From the NCBI RefSeq assembly GCF_001426225.1, contig NZ_LMRT01000001.1:1188637-1252636 (forward strand): a DNA stretch of 64,000 nucleotides, given 5' to 3'. Shown piece by piece: positions 47,661-55,650 of this stretch (within the stretch, counting starts at the first letter, position 1; every line of letters starts with the position of its first letter). The notes beneath the pieces were generated by a model that worked only from the letters and a program-made list of their open reading frames with translations, did no database searches and was not told the DNA's origin. A program made the translations under genes and the position numbers. The stretch comes from Allobosea sp. Leaf344. GTDB lineage: Bacteria > Pseudomonadota > Alphaproteobacteria > Rhizobiales > Beijerinckiaceae.

Positions 47661-48241
47661 GCGACCGATCTCGCGCGCGGCGCTCGGCGCCGCGCAGCCA
47701 GGACAGCCAGGACACTGATGCGGAGCCGGAACTTTCGCTGGCGATACGGGTGCAGTCCCGGCGCTGGCGGGACCTCCAGGATCTGCGCGAGCGCGTCGCG
47801 CTGGCCAGCCGGGCGGCGGTCTCCGTCGCGGCCCGCAAGCCGATGGACCAGGCGGAGCTCAGCGTGCTGCTGACCGACGACAAGCGCATCCGCGTCGTCA
47901 ACCGCGACTGGCGCGGCTTCGACAAGCCCACCAATGTGCTGTCCTTCCCCGCGGTCCCGGTCGAGAGAGTGGCGCAGAGCCCGGTGCTCGGCGACCTCGT
48001 CCTCGCCTATGAGACGCTGGAGCGGGAGGCGCGCGACGACGGCAAGCCGCTCGCCGACCATCTCAGCCATCTCGTCATCCATGGCGTGCTGCATCTGCTC
48101 GGCGAGGACCATGAGACGACACCCGAGGCCGAGAGGATGGAGGCGCTGGAGATCCGCGCGCTCGCCAGCCTCGGCATCGGCGACCCCTATGCGGATAGCG
48201 AGCCGCTTTCCTCCAACCAGAACCCGTCCCCGAGATCATGA
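47657..48241 (+). CDS. ybeY: Endoribonuclease YbeY (rRNA maturation factor)
   Basis: 194 aa. The zinc-binding motif is His142-x3-His146-x5-His152 in HGVLHLLGEDH, with FDKPTNVLSFP upstream. YbeY processes 16S rRNA 3' ends and takes part in ribosome quality control. The first 25 or so residues are a hydrophilic Arg/Ser/Asp-rich extension beyond the usual fold. Overlaps with both phoH and corC (ATGA each) indicate one translationally coupled unit. Confidence 0.94.
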   Translation: MSDRSRARRSAPRSQDSQDTDAEPELSLAIRVQSRRWRDLQDLRERVALASRAAVSVAARKPMDQAELSVLLTDDKRIRVVNRDWRGFDKPTNVLSFPAVPVERVAQSPVLGDLVLAYETLEREARDDGKPLADHLSHLVIHGVLHLLGEDHETTPEAERMEALEIRALASLGIGDPYADSEPLSSNQNPSPRS

Positions 48242-49215
48242 GCGACGACAGTCGAAGCCAACCCGAAGCGCCGCGCGGCCTGGCGCATTGGCTGGGCCAT
48301 TTCCTGGAGCGCCTCGGCCTGCGCAGCGGCGGCACGATCCGGGAGGAGATCACCGAGGCACTGGCGCAGGGCAGCGGGCAGCTCGCCGATCTCAGCGCGC
48401 AGGAGCGCGCCATGCTGTCCAACGTGCTCAGCCTGCGCGAGACCCGGGTCGGCGACGTGATGGTTCCCCGCGCCGACATCATCGCCGTGCCCTCCGACAC
48501 TACGCTGGACGAGCTGCTGGCGCTGTTTCGCACCGCCGGCCATTCGCGCCTGCCGGTCTTCGACGATTCGCTCGACGACCCCCGCGGCATGGTCCATATC
48601 CGCGACTTCCTCGAATTCATCGCCGAGAAGGCCCGCGCCACGACGCTTGACGGGGTGACCGAAGCGGTGCGGCATGATTTCGCGGCGCTGGACCTGTCGC
48701 AGACCCTGGCGGAGGCCAAGATCCTGCGCCCGGTGCTCTATGTCCCGCCCTCGATGCCGGCGGTCGATCTCCTGGTGCGGATGCAGGCGACGCGCACCCA
48801 TATCGCGCTGGTCATCGACGAATATGGCGGCACCGACGGGCTGGTCTCGATGGAGGATCTCGTCGAGATCGTCGTCGGCGAGATCGAGGACGAGCACGAT
48901 CAGGATGCGGCGCCATCGATCGCCGCCGCGGGCGAAGGCGTGTTCACCGCCGATGCGAGGGCGACGCTGGACGAGCTGAAGGAGGTCACCGGGATCGATC
49001 TCTCCGAGCTCGAGGTCGCCGAGGACATCGACACGATCGGCGGGCTGGTGGTGACGCTGGCGGGACGCGTCCCCGGCGAAGGCGAAACCGTCGAGGGGCC
49101 GGAGCGCCTCGCCTTCGATATTCTCGAGGCCGATCCGCGCCGCATCAAGCGGGTGCGAATCTCGCAGCGGCCGGAACCCGGCAGCCAGGCGATGGCGCAG
49201 GTGGAGCCGGTCTGA
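48238..49215 (+). CDS. corC: Hemolysin C/CorC-like CBS domain protein
   Basis: 325 aa, soluble. A tandem CBS pair (about 75-215; [20 protein letters not shown], then [18 protein letters not shown]) is followed by a CorC_HlyC domain (about 235-310). The family is linked to magnesium/cobalt efflux and stress, but the exact role is unsettled. It lies in the standard phoH-ybeY-corC-lnt order. Confidence 0.9.
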   Translation: MSDDSRSQPEAPRGLAHWLGHFLERLGLRSGGTIREEITEALAQGSGQLADLSAQERAMLSNVLSLRETRVGDVMVPRADIIAVPSDTTLDELLALFRTAGHSRLPVFDDSLDDPRGMVHIRDFLEFIAEKARATTLDGVTEAVRHDFAALDLSQTLAEAKILRPVLYVPPSMPAVDLLVRMQATRTHIALVIDEYGGTDGLVSMEDLVEIVVGEIEDEHDQDAAPSIAAAGEGVFTADARATLDELKEVTGIDLSELEVAEDIDTIGGLVVTLAGRVPGEGETVEGPERLAFDILEADPRRIKRVRISQRPEPGSQAMAQVEPV

Positions 49216-50810
49216 TGCAGCTCGCCCGCGTCGCCGACGCCGTCATCCTCGCCTGGGGCTGGCGGCGACGCCTCATGGCCGTCGCGGCCGGTGCCAGCGG
49301 TGCGCTGGCGCTGCCTCCGCTCGATCTCTGGCCGCTGATCGTCCTGCCGATGACGATGGCCGTCTGGCTGATCGACGGCGCCGTCGGCGAGACGGCTTCC
49401 CGGCGCTTCCGGGCGGCGGCGGCGGTCGGCTGGTGGTGGGGCTTCGGCTTTTTCGTCGCCGGGCTGTGGTGGCTCGGCGCCGCCTTCCTGGTCGAGGCCG
49501 ATAAATTCGCCTGGGCGATGCCGCTCGGCGTGGTGGCGCTGCCGGCTGTGCTGGCGGTGTTCCCGGCGCTGGCCTTCGGCCTGGCACGGCTGGCTTGGCC
49601 GGCGGGTGCGCGCCGCATCCTGGTGCTGGCGGTGGCGCTGACCGCGAGCGAATTTCTGCGCGGGCACGTCTTCACAGGCTTTCCCTGGAATCTCTACGGG
49701 ATGATGCTGGCGGGCCAGCTGCAGCTGGCGCAATTCGTCTCGCTCGCCGGGATCTACGGGCTGACGCTGCTCGCGGTCGCGATCGGCGCGGCGCCGGCCA
49801 CGCTCGGCACGGCGGAGACCGGGTCCCGGCGCTGGCGCGCGCCGCTGCTCGCCCTGCTGACGCTCGCCGCCATGGCGGGCTATGGCGTCTGGCGGATCCC
49901 GCCGACGCCGGCGCCGCTGGTCGCCGGGGTGAAGTTGCGGCTGATGCAGCCCAACCTGCCGCAGGACGCCAAATTCAGCCCGCGCAATGGCGAGGCAATC
50001 CTGAACCAGTATCTGACGCTCAGCGACCGGGCGACCAGCCCGACGACGCTGGGCGTGCAGGATGTGACGCATCTGATCTGGCCGGAATCGGCCTTTCCCT
50101 TCCTGCTCGGCCGGACGCCGCCGGCGCTGTCGCGGATCGCGGCGCTGCTGCCGCCGCAGACCACGCTGATCACCGGGGCGGCGCGGGCGGGCGAACCGCT
50201 GCCGGGGGAGGCGCGCCCGCCGATCTACAATGCGATCCAGGTCGTCGACGACGAGGGCGCGATCGTCGCCAGCTACGACAAGGTGCATCTGGTGCCGTTC
50301 GGCGAATATCTGCCGGAGATCTTCGCCAGGCTGATCCGTGGCGTCGGCCTCTCGGAATTCGTCGCCATCCCCGGCGGCTTCGCGGCCGGGCCCCGCCATG
50401 TCGGCCTTTCCGTGCGGGGGTTGCCGCCCGTGGCGCCCTTGATCTGCTACGAGGCGATCTTTCCAGGAGAGGTGGTGCCGAGACAGGGATCGCGGCCGGG
50501 GCTGATGCTCAACCTCACCAATGATGGCTGGTTCGGACAGACGAGCGGGCCCTATCAGCATTTCGCCCAGGCGCGGATGCGTGCGATCGAGCAGGGGTTG
50601 CCGCTGGTGCGTGTCGCCAATACCGGCATTTCCGGCGTCGTCGACGGCCATGGCAGGATCATCGGCAGTCTTCCTCTGGGGCAGCAGGGCGTCCTGGATT
50701 CCGGCCTACCCCGTCCGGCCGCCGAAACGCTCTATGCCCGCTATGGAGAGCTAGGCCTTCTGGCCATTCTCCTAATCTTTTCGTTGTTTCTTAGGCATCG
50801 ACGCAACTGA
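49215..50810 (+). CDS. lnt: Apolipoprotein N-acyltransferase
   Basis: 531-aa inner-membrane enzyme adding the third acyl chain to lipoproteins. About seven hydrophobic segments (six in the N-terminal 200 residues, one C-terminal) flank a periplasmic nitrilase domain. The catalytic triad is Glu291 (WPESAFP), Lys356 (YDKVHLVPFGEY) and Cys411 (ICYEAIFP). It is the homologue of Sinorhizobium ActA, needed for acid tolerance. Its start shares one base with the corC stop (TGATG). Confidence 0.94.
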   Translation: MQLARVADAVILAWGWRRRLMAVAAGASGALALPPLDLWPLIVLPMTMAVWLIDGAVGETASRRFRAAAAVGWWWGFGFFVAGLWWLGAAFLVEADKFAWAMPLGVVALPAVLAVFPALAFGLARLAWPAGARRILVLAVALTASEFLRGHVFTGFPWNLYGMMLAGQLQLAQFVSLAGIYGLTLLAVAIGAAPATLGTAETGSRRWRAPLLALLTLAAMAGYGVWRIPPTPAPLVAGVKLRLMQPNLPQDAKFSPRNGEAILNQYLTLSDRATSPTTLGVQDVTHLIWPESAFPFLLGRTPPALSRIAALLPPQTTLITGAARAGEPLPGEARPPIYNAIQVVDDEGAIVASYDKVHLVPFGEYLPEIFARLIRGVGLSEFVAIPGGFAAGPRHVGLSVRGLPPVAPLICYEAIFPGEVVPRQGSRPGLMLNLTNDGWFGQTSGPYQHFAQARMRAIEQGLPLVRVANTGISGVVDGHGRIIGSLPLGQQGVLDSGLPRPAAETLYARYGELGLLAILLIFSLFLRHRRN

Positions 50811-50939
50811 TCATCCCATTTGGAACCGCTTTGCGATAAACGGCCTCTAGAAGTTCCTTTCGAACAGTCTATTTTCATGCCTGCAGCCTGGTTGGTCACT
50901 GGGGCAGCGGTCGCGGCCGGAAACAAGGACAACCCAACG

Positions 50940-51353
50940 ATGATCAAGAAGATTCCCAATCCGATCGACCGGCATGTCGGCAGCCGCGTCCGCATGCGCC
51001 GGATGCTGGCGGGTGTCAGCCAGGAGAAACTTGGGGAAGCCCTGGGCCTGACCTTTCAGCAGGTGCAGAAATACGAGAAGGGGTCGAACCGCATCAGCGC
51101 GAGCCGCCTGCAGCAGATCGCCAAGATGCTTGACGTGCCGGTGTCCTTCTTCTTCGACGGCGCCCCGACCGGGGACATGCCGCAGGGTGGGTTCTCGGAT
51201 GCCGCCTCCTCCGCCTATGTCTCGGACTTCATGGCGACGAGCGAAGGCGTGCAGCTGACCAAGGCCTTCGTGAAGATCAAGAGCAGCCGCGTGCGCCGCA
51301 AGCTGATCGATCTTGTGGAGTCGCTGGCGGAGGACGAGGCGCCGGAGGCCTGA
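50940..51353 (+). CDS. XRE-family HTH regulator, PhrR-like
   Basis: 137 aa. A Cro/CI-type helix-turn-helix (about 12-68: GSRVRMRRMLAGVSQEKLGEALGL, then QVQKYEKGSNRISASRLQQIAKML) precedes a short acidic C-terminal tail. The position directly after lnt and before metK is that of phrR in Sinorhizobium, a low-pH- and stress-induced regulator next to actA (lnt). Orthology is inferred from position and domain; the regulated genes are unknown. AAGGA (50925-50929) precedes ATG 50940. Confidence 0.8.
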   Translation: MIKKIPNPIDRHVGSRVRMRRMLAGVSQEKLGEALGLTFQQVQKYEKGSNRISASRLQQIAKMLDVPVSFFFDGAPTGDMPQGGFSDAASSAYVSDFMATSEGVQLTKAFVKIKSSRVRRKLIDLVESLAEDEAPEA

Positions 51354-51411
51354 TTTCCAGCGATTCCTGTTCGGCAGGACGAACGAAGTTTCCTCAGGCC
51401 GGATTTCGCGC

Positions 51412-51439
51412 TTGACGACGAACCTGTCCGCTGTAAAGA
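51412..51439 (+). promoter_or_regulatory. Putative sigma-70 promoter of metK
   Basis: TTGACG, 16 nt, TAAAGA. The predicted start point (about 51446) would leave a leader of about 68 nt that begins just before the pseudoknot-capable element. Confidence 0.4.
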
Positions 51440-51452
51440 CGGCGCGCTCCGA

Positions 51453-51483
51453 GGCAAGCCGACTACCGGATTGCCGTGGGTAG
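51453..51483 (+). promoter_or_regulatory. Pseudoknot-capable leader element of metK (candidate cis-regulatory RNA)
   Basis: GGCAA (51453-51457) pairs with TTGCC (51471-51475), and CTACC (51463-51467) pairs with GGTAG (51479-51483). The order a-b-a'-b' is an H-type pseudoknot. A small hairpin CCAG/CTGG (51484-51494) follows, then AAGGA and the GTG start. SAM-II and SAM/SAH riboswitches also use H-type pseudoknots before methionine/SAM genes, but I do not recognise their conserved loops here. The loop after stem 1 (GTG, 3 nt) is tight, so the two stems may instead be alternatives. Confidence 0.4.
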
Positions 51484-51513
51484 CCAGGCCCTGGTCGCAA
51501 GGATTTCAGAACC

Positions 51514-52719
51514 GTGTCCCGCCAGAACTATCTCTTCACCAGCGAATCCGTCGCTGAAGGTCATCCCGACAAGGTTTGCGACCGGATCTCCGACGAAGTC
51601 GTCGATCTCTTCTTCAAGGAAGCCGCCAAGTCCGGCATGGACGCTGCCCAGGTGCGCGTCGCCTGCGAGACCCTCGCCACCACGAACCGCGTCGTGATCG
51701 CCGGCGAAGTCCGCACCTCGCTCGACGAGAAGGCGATGAAGAGCAAGGTCAAATCCGCCGCGCGCCGGGCGATCAAGGCGATCGGCTACGAGCAGGACGG
51801 CTTCCACTGGAAGACGTGCAAGATCGACGTGCTGCTCCACGCCCAGTCGGCCGACATCGCCCAGGGCGTCGACGCCGCCGGCACGAAGGATGAAGGCGCG
51901 GGCGACCAGGGCATCATGTTCGGCTATGCCTGCCGCGAGACGCCGGAGCTGATGCCCGCGCCGATCTATTACGCGCACAAGATCCTGGAAGTGCTCGCCA
52001 AGGCCCGCCATTCCGGCGAAGGCCCGGCCGCCAAGCTCGGCCCCGACGCCAAGAGCCAGGTCACGGTGAAATACGAGAACGGCAAGCCGGTCGGCGTGAC
52101 GCAGATCGTGCTGTCGACCCAGCATCTCGACGACAGCCTGTCCTCGGCCGATGTCCGCAAGATCGTCGAGCCCTATATCCGCGAGACCCTGCCCGAGGGC
52201 TGGATCACCAAGGAGACGGTCTGGCACGTCAATCCGACCGGGAAATTCGTGATCGGCGGTCCCGATGGCGATGCCGGCCTGACCGGGCGCAAGATCATCG
52301 TCGACACCTATGGCGGCGCGGCCCCGCATGGCGGCGGCGCCTTCTCCGGCAAGGACCCGACCAAGGTCGACCGGTCCGCCGCCTATGCCGCGCGCTACCT
52401 CGCCAAGAACGTGGTCGCGGCCAAGCTCGCCGATCGCTGCACGATCCAGCTCTCCTACGCCATCGGCGTCGCCAAGCCGCTCTCGATCTATGTCGATCTG
52501 CACGGCACCGGCAAGGTCGACGAGGCGAAGCTCGAGACGGCGCTGGCCGAGGTGATGGACCTGACCCCGCGCGGCATCCGCACGCATCTGCAGCTGAACC
52601 GGCCGATCTATGCGAAATCCGCCTCCTACGGCCATTTCGGCCGCAAGGCCGGCCGCGACGGCAGCTTCTCCTGGGAAAAGACCGATCTCATCGACGCGCT
52701 GAAGAAGGCCGTCGCCTGA
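51514..52719 (+). CDS. metK: S-adenosylmethionine synthetase
   Basis: Makes SAM from methionine and ATP. 401 aa with the canonical blocks [16 protein letters not shown] (N-terminal), [12 protein letters not shown] (about 129-140), and the P-loop-like [16 protein letters not shown] (about 270-285). GTG 51514 is the start, AAGGA lying 10 nt upstream. It ends in a strong terminator, so with its own promoter it is a single-gene unit. Confidence 0.96.
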   Translation: MSRQNYLFTSESVAEGHPDKVCDRISDEVVDLFFKEAAKSGMDAAQVRVACETLATTNRVVIAGEVRTSLDEKAMKSKVKSAARRAIKAIGYEQDGFHWKTCKIDVLLHAQSADIAQGVDAAGTKDEGAGDQGIMFGYACRETPELMPAPIYYAHKILEVLAKARHSGEGPAAKLGPDAKSQVTVKYENGKPVGVTQIVLSTQHLDDSLSSADVRKIVEPYIRETLPEGWITKETVWHVNPTGKFVIGGPDGDAGLTGRKIIVDTYGGAAPHGGGAFSGKDPTKVDRSAAYAARYLAKNVVAAKLADRCTIQLSYAIGVAKPLSIYVDLHGTGKVDEAKLETALAEVMDLTPRGIRTHLQLNRPIYAKSASYGHFGRKAGRDGSFSWEKTDLIDALKKAVA

Positions 52720-52746
52720 TCGGGCCGCGCGCCGCCGCTTTCGGTG

Positions 52747-52773
52747 AGGGCCGGGCTGCAGCCCGGCCCTTTT
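52747..52773 (+). terminator. Rho-independent terminator of metK
   Basis: 10-bp stem AGGGCCGGGC / GCCCGGCCCT, TGCA loop, followed by T residues, 28 nt after the metK stop. Confidence 0.85.
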
Positions 52774-52821
52774 CATTGGTGCCCCCCGCCGGCAGCGCCG
52801 GTCCTGGTGTAAAGTCCCGGC

Positions 52822-53514
52822 ATGACAGACGAGCATAATCCAGACCGCGCCTTCTTCGGCCGCCGCAAGGGCAAGGCGCTGCGCGAGGGCCAGAGCGCCC
52901 TGATGCAGGGCACCTTGCCGCGGCTGCGGCTGCCCGAGGGCGAGATCGCCGATCTGCCCGCGCTGTTCGCCCGGAAGGTGAGCGCGGTACGGCTCGAGAT
53001 CGGCTTCGGCGGCGGCGAGCATCTGCTGGCGCGCATGCGCGAGAGCCCCGAGATCGGCTTCATCGGCGTCGAGCCCTTCATCAACGGCATGGCGAAGTTC
53101 CTGGCCGTGATCGAGCGCGAGAAGCTCGGCAACATCAGGCTCTGGGACGGCGATGCGGCGCTGCTGCTGCCGCGCCTGCCGGCGGGCTCGCTGGACGCGA
53201 TCGACCTGCTCTATCCCGATCCCTGGCCGAAGCGGCGGCAGCGCAAGCGCCGCTTCGTCTCGGAGCGGACCCTGCAGCTCTTGGCGCGGGCGCTGCGCGG
53301 CGGCGGGCGCTTCCGCTTCGCCAGCGATATCGACGATTATGTCGGCTGGACGCTGGCGCGGCTGCTCGCCTCGCCGGATTTCGACTGGACGGACGAGCGC
53401 GCCGAGGATTGGCGCCGTCCCTATCCCGGCTGGGTACGGACCCGCTACGAGGCCAAGGCGATCGCGGCCGGGCGGGTGCCGAGCTATCTCACGGCTGTGC
53501 GTCGCGCATCCTGA
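52822..53514 (+). CDS. trmB: tRNA (guanine-N7-)-methyltransferase
   Basis: Methylates G46 of tRNA, 230 aa. The SAM-binding LEIGFGGGEHLL (about 58-69), GVEPFINGMAKFL and the family signature DLLYPDPWPKRRQRKRRF with RFRFASDIDDY are all present. Its last 26 nt overlap the end of the convergent DUF2336 gene, so the two transcripts would be antisense at their 3' ends. Confidence 0.95.
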   Translation: MTDEHNPDRAFFGRRKGKALREGQSALMQGTLPRLRLPEGEIADLPALFARKVSAVRLEIGFGGGEHLLARMRESPEIGFIGVEPFINGMAKFLAVIEREKLGNIRLWDGDAALLLPRLPAGSLDAIDLLYPDPWPKRRQRKRRFVSERTLQLLARALRGGGRFRFASDIDDYVGWTLARLLASPDFDWTDERAEDWRRPYPGWVRTRYEAKAIAAGRVPSYLTAVRRAS

Positions 53515-54583
53515 GGAAGCCGAGCACGCGCTGCGCCGTGGTGAGATTGAGGTTGCGGAAGCTCTGGCGCGCGCGCTCGATCGCGGCGTCGGATTTGCCG
53601 TGGTCCTTCCTCAGGCCGATCAGCGTGCGCGTCGTCTCCCAGGACCAGCCCAGCCCGCGCGCGGCGAGCAGCACCGCGTCGCGATCCGGCCCCAGAATGA
53701 TCTGCTCGGTCGCGGGCAAGGTGAGCTGAGCCAGCACCGCCATCGCGCAGATCGCATGTTCGGAGGCGCCGTCGGCGGCGAAGCGCGCCACCGTGGCCTC
53801 GTCGAGCTCGCCGGCCTCGTTCAGCCGGTTGATCTCGATCAGCGCGGCGCTGACCTTGCCGATATCGTCCCTGATCTGGTCCTTGGCGCCGATCGCCTCG
53901 GCGCCGCGCTCCACCGCGCCGTCCACCGCGCTGGCATTGACGGCGCTCGGCTCCAGCGTCGCGCTGAGCCGGCGGCGCGCCGCGTTCTTGGCGGCGATCA
54001 TCAGCTGCTCGACCAACTCCGGCGGGATGTCGCTGCGCGAGCCGAGCGTCGCCTGCAGCGCGTCGTCCTGCACGGCGCGCATCACCAGCACCCCCATGCC
54101 ATGGCGCGAGAAGCGGGCGGTCTGATTGGCGGCGACGGCATGGGTGACGACGCGCCCGCCGCGCAGGATCAGGAAATCGGTCACCGGCTCGCCGAGATTG
54201 GGGCGCTCGGTGATGGCGAGCATGTGATCGCGGCCCTTGGCGGCCGAGACCGCGACCAGATCCTGGTCGTTGAGGCGGGGCGAGGCGACCAGCACGGGGC
54301 GGGCGACCGAGATCTCGTCCAGCGCCAGCAGGCGCACGACGCCGCGCGGCGCGTTGGGCACCGGCGCGAGCCGCTCGGAGAGTTCGGCCCGGGCCCGGAC
54401 CTCGATGGCGCGGGCGAGGCGGCCGATCACCACGTCGAAGACGCTGACCTGCTCGTCCTCCATCGCCGCGGCCGTGCTGATGAAGAGATCGGTGAGTCGC
54501 GAAAGGATCTGCGCGCGCTCGCTCTGGGAGCCGCGCAGCATCGTCGTTTCGAGGTCGCGCAACAGCGCATTCACCGCACTCAT
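53489..54583 (-). CDS. DUF2336 family protein
   Basis: 364 aa, soluble, predominantly helical, no signal peptide. The DUF2336 pattern is visible: LTDLFISTAAAMEDEQVSVFDVVIGRLARAIEVRARAEL-type helix at the N-terminus, ITERPNLGEPVTDFLILRGGRVV in the middle and a C-terminal arginine-rich helix ending near QRVLGFLRMRD. DUF2336 proteins are alphaproteobacterial and of unknown function. ATG 54583 starts MSAVNALLRDLE. The only minus-strand gene between trmB and rimP. Confidence 0.75.
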   Translation of the reverse strand: MSAVNALLRDLETTMLRGSQSERAQILSRLTDLFISTAAAMEDEQVSVFDVVIGRLARAIEVRARAELSERLAPVPNAPRGVVRLLALDEISVARPVLVASPRLNDQDLVAVSAAKGRDHMLAITERPNLGEPVTDFLILRGGRVVTHAVAANQTARFSRHGMGVLVMRAVQDDALQATLGSRSDIPPELVEQLMIAAKNAARRRLSATLEPSAVNASAVDGAVERGAEAIGAKDQIRDDIGKVSAALIEINRLNEAGELDEATVARFAADGASEHAICAMAVLAQLTLPATEQIILGPDRDAVLLAARGLGWSWETTRTLIGLRKDHGKSDAAIERARQSFRNLNLTTAQRVLGFLRMRDAQP

Positions 54584-54741
54584 TCAAGCAATCCCGTCCA
54601 ACGCAACTTTGCGCAGCCTAGCTGACAAGAATGACCATCGGGTTAGCGCAGCTTCGGAAACTGTCGCGCCACTGTCGTCGACTGTATGTGTCGAGCCGTC
54701 TCACGATCCCGGATCGGCAGACGCTGCGACGTCGGAAGATC

Positions 54742-54770
54742 TTGCATGCGCCGGCAAACCGGACTAAACA
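54742..54770 (+). promoter_or_regulatory. Putative promoter of the rimP-nusA-infB operon or of a short leader RNA
   Basis: TTGCAT, 17 nt, TAAACA. A start near 54776 would give a transcript of about 60 nt to the terminator at 54809-54838. Confidence 0.35.
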
Positions 54771-54808
54771 GCGCCCAACAGCTCTGGTTTCGGTGAATGC
54801 CGATGATC

Positions 54809-54838
54809 AAGAGCGGGCCCACCGGCCCGCTCTTTTTT
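54809..54838 (+). terminator. Strong terminator upstream of rimP (candidate attenuator)
   Basis: 11-bp stem AAGAGCGGGCC / GGCCCGCTCTT, 4-nt loop, T-run through 54838. It faces the plus strand, yet no plus-strand gene ends here: trmB stops 1.3 kb upstream across the opposing DUF2336 gene. It must end either a small RNA or the leader of the rimP operon. Confidence 0.85.
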
Positions 54839-54961
54839 ATTGGCCCCAGCCCCGCCGGAGCGGGCGCGGTGCCGGGACGGGCGATCTCCGTCTTGCTCGT
54901 GCCCGGATTTCAGGGACTCAATCGGCTGGAGCGTCGAAACTCCAGGGCAGGCGACCGGACC

Positions 54962-55645
54962 ATGAACGAGCCGACGGACAGCTACGGCCAGGATGAGCGC
55001 ATCGTCGTCGAGGGCGGCGTCGCCTCGCGCGTCGCCGCGATCGTCGAGCCGGTGATCGCCGATCTCGGCTACCGGCTCGTGCGGGTGCGGGTCTCGGGCC
55101 AGAACGGCTGCACCGTGCAGATCATGGCCGAGCGCCCCGACGGCACGATGAATGTCGAGGGCTGCGAGGCGGTGAGCCAGGCGGTGTCGCCGGCGCTCGA
55201 CGTCGACGACCCGATCCAGGTCCCCTATCATCTCGAGGTCTCCTCGCCCGGCATCGACCGCCCACTGGTGCGCGCCGGCGATTTCGCGCGCTGGGCCGGG
55301 CATCTCGCCAAGATCGAGACCAGCGAGCCTGTCGCCGGCCGCAAGCGCTTCCGCGGCATCCTGCGCGGCGTCGAGGGCGGTGACGCCCTGCTCTCCCGCG
55401 ACGACGCCAAGAGCGAGGAAGAGCGCGACGTCGCCATTCCGATGCGGCTGATCGACGATGCCAGGCTCGTCCTGACCGATGCGCTCGTGACGGAATCGCT
55501 GCGGCGCGGCAAGGCCGGGCTGCCGCCGGAGATGCCGGCCGCCGATGACATCGCCACGCCCCGCAAGGGCCGCGGCAAATCCCTCGGTCCCCGCCCGGGC
55601 AAGCCCCGCGCGGCGGATTCCCAAGACAACCAAGAAGAGGAGTGA
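54962..55645 (+). CDS. rimP: Ribosome maturation factor RimP
   Basis: 227 aa, assists 30S assembly. N-terminal domain [20 protein letters not shown], then [20 protein letters not shown] and the conserved [12 protein letters not shown]. The C-terminal 45 residues form a basic, Pro/Lys-rich tail beyond the usual fold. ATG 54962 follows an AGGGCAGG stretch. First gene of the rimP-nusA-ylxR-infB-rbfA-truB operon; the nusA Shine-Dalgarno overlaps its stop. Confidence 0.93.
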   Translation: MNEPTDSYGQDERIVVEGGVASRVAAIVEPVIADLGYRLVRVRVSGQNGCTVQIMAERPDGTMNVEGCEAVSQAVSPALDVDDPIQVPYHLEVSSPGIDRPLVRAGDFARWAGHLAKIETSEPVAGRKRFRGILRGVEGGDALLSRDDAKSEEERDVAIPMRLIDDARLVLTDALVTESLRRGKAGLPPEMPAADDIATPRKGRGKSLGPRPGKPRAADSQDNQEEE

Positions 55646-55650
55646 GCGCC

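Larger units (their letters stand above)
54584..54961 (+). other. 378-nt spacer upstream of rimP with a promoter-terminator unit
   Basis: The first part (54584-54740) should carry the DUF2336 promoter on the minus strand; I see no clear boxes. The plus strand carries the promoter-like TTGCAT-N17-TAAACA (54742-54770) and the terminator at 54809-54838, then 123 nt to rimP. The frame of rimP stays open back to 54797 through the terminator but lacks coding character. Confidence 0.5.

Noticed and set aside
51440..51513. Standard SAM-II riboswitch before metK
   Set aside because: The pseudoknot topology is reminiscent, but the conserved loop sequences I know of SAM-II are absent, so the element is reported only as an unassigned candidate.
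53484..54587. Alternative frame over the DUF2336 gene on the same strand
   Set aside because: It is Arg/Gly/Ala-rich with no recognisable domain, whereas the neighbouring frame shows DUF2336 features and balanced amino-acid use.
54797..54961. N-terminal extension of RimP by 55 codons
   Set aside because: The frame is open back to 54797, but it runs through a strong terminator, has no family similarity in character, and ATG 54962 gives the normal RimP start.
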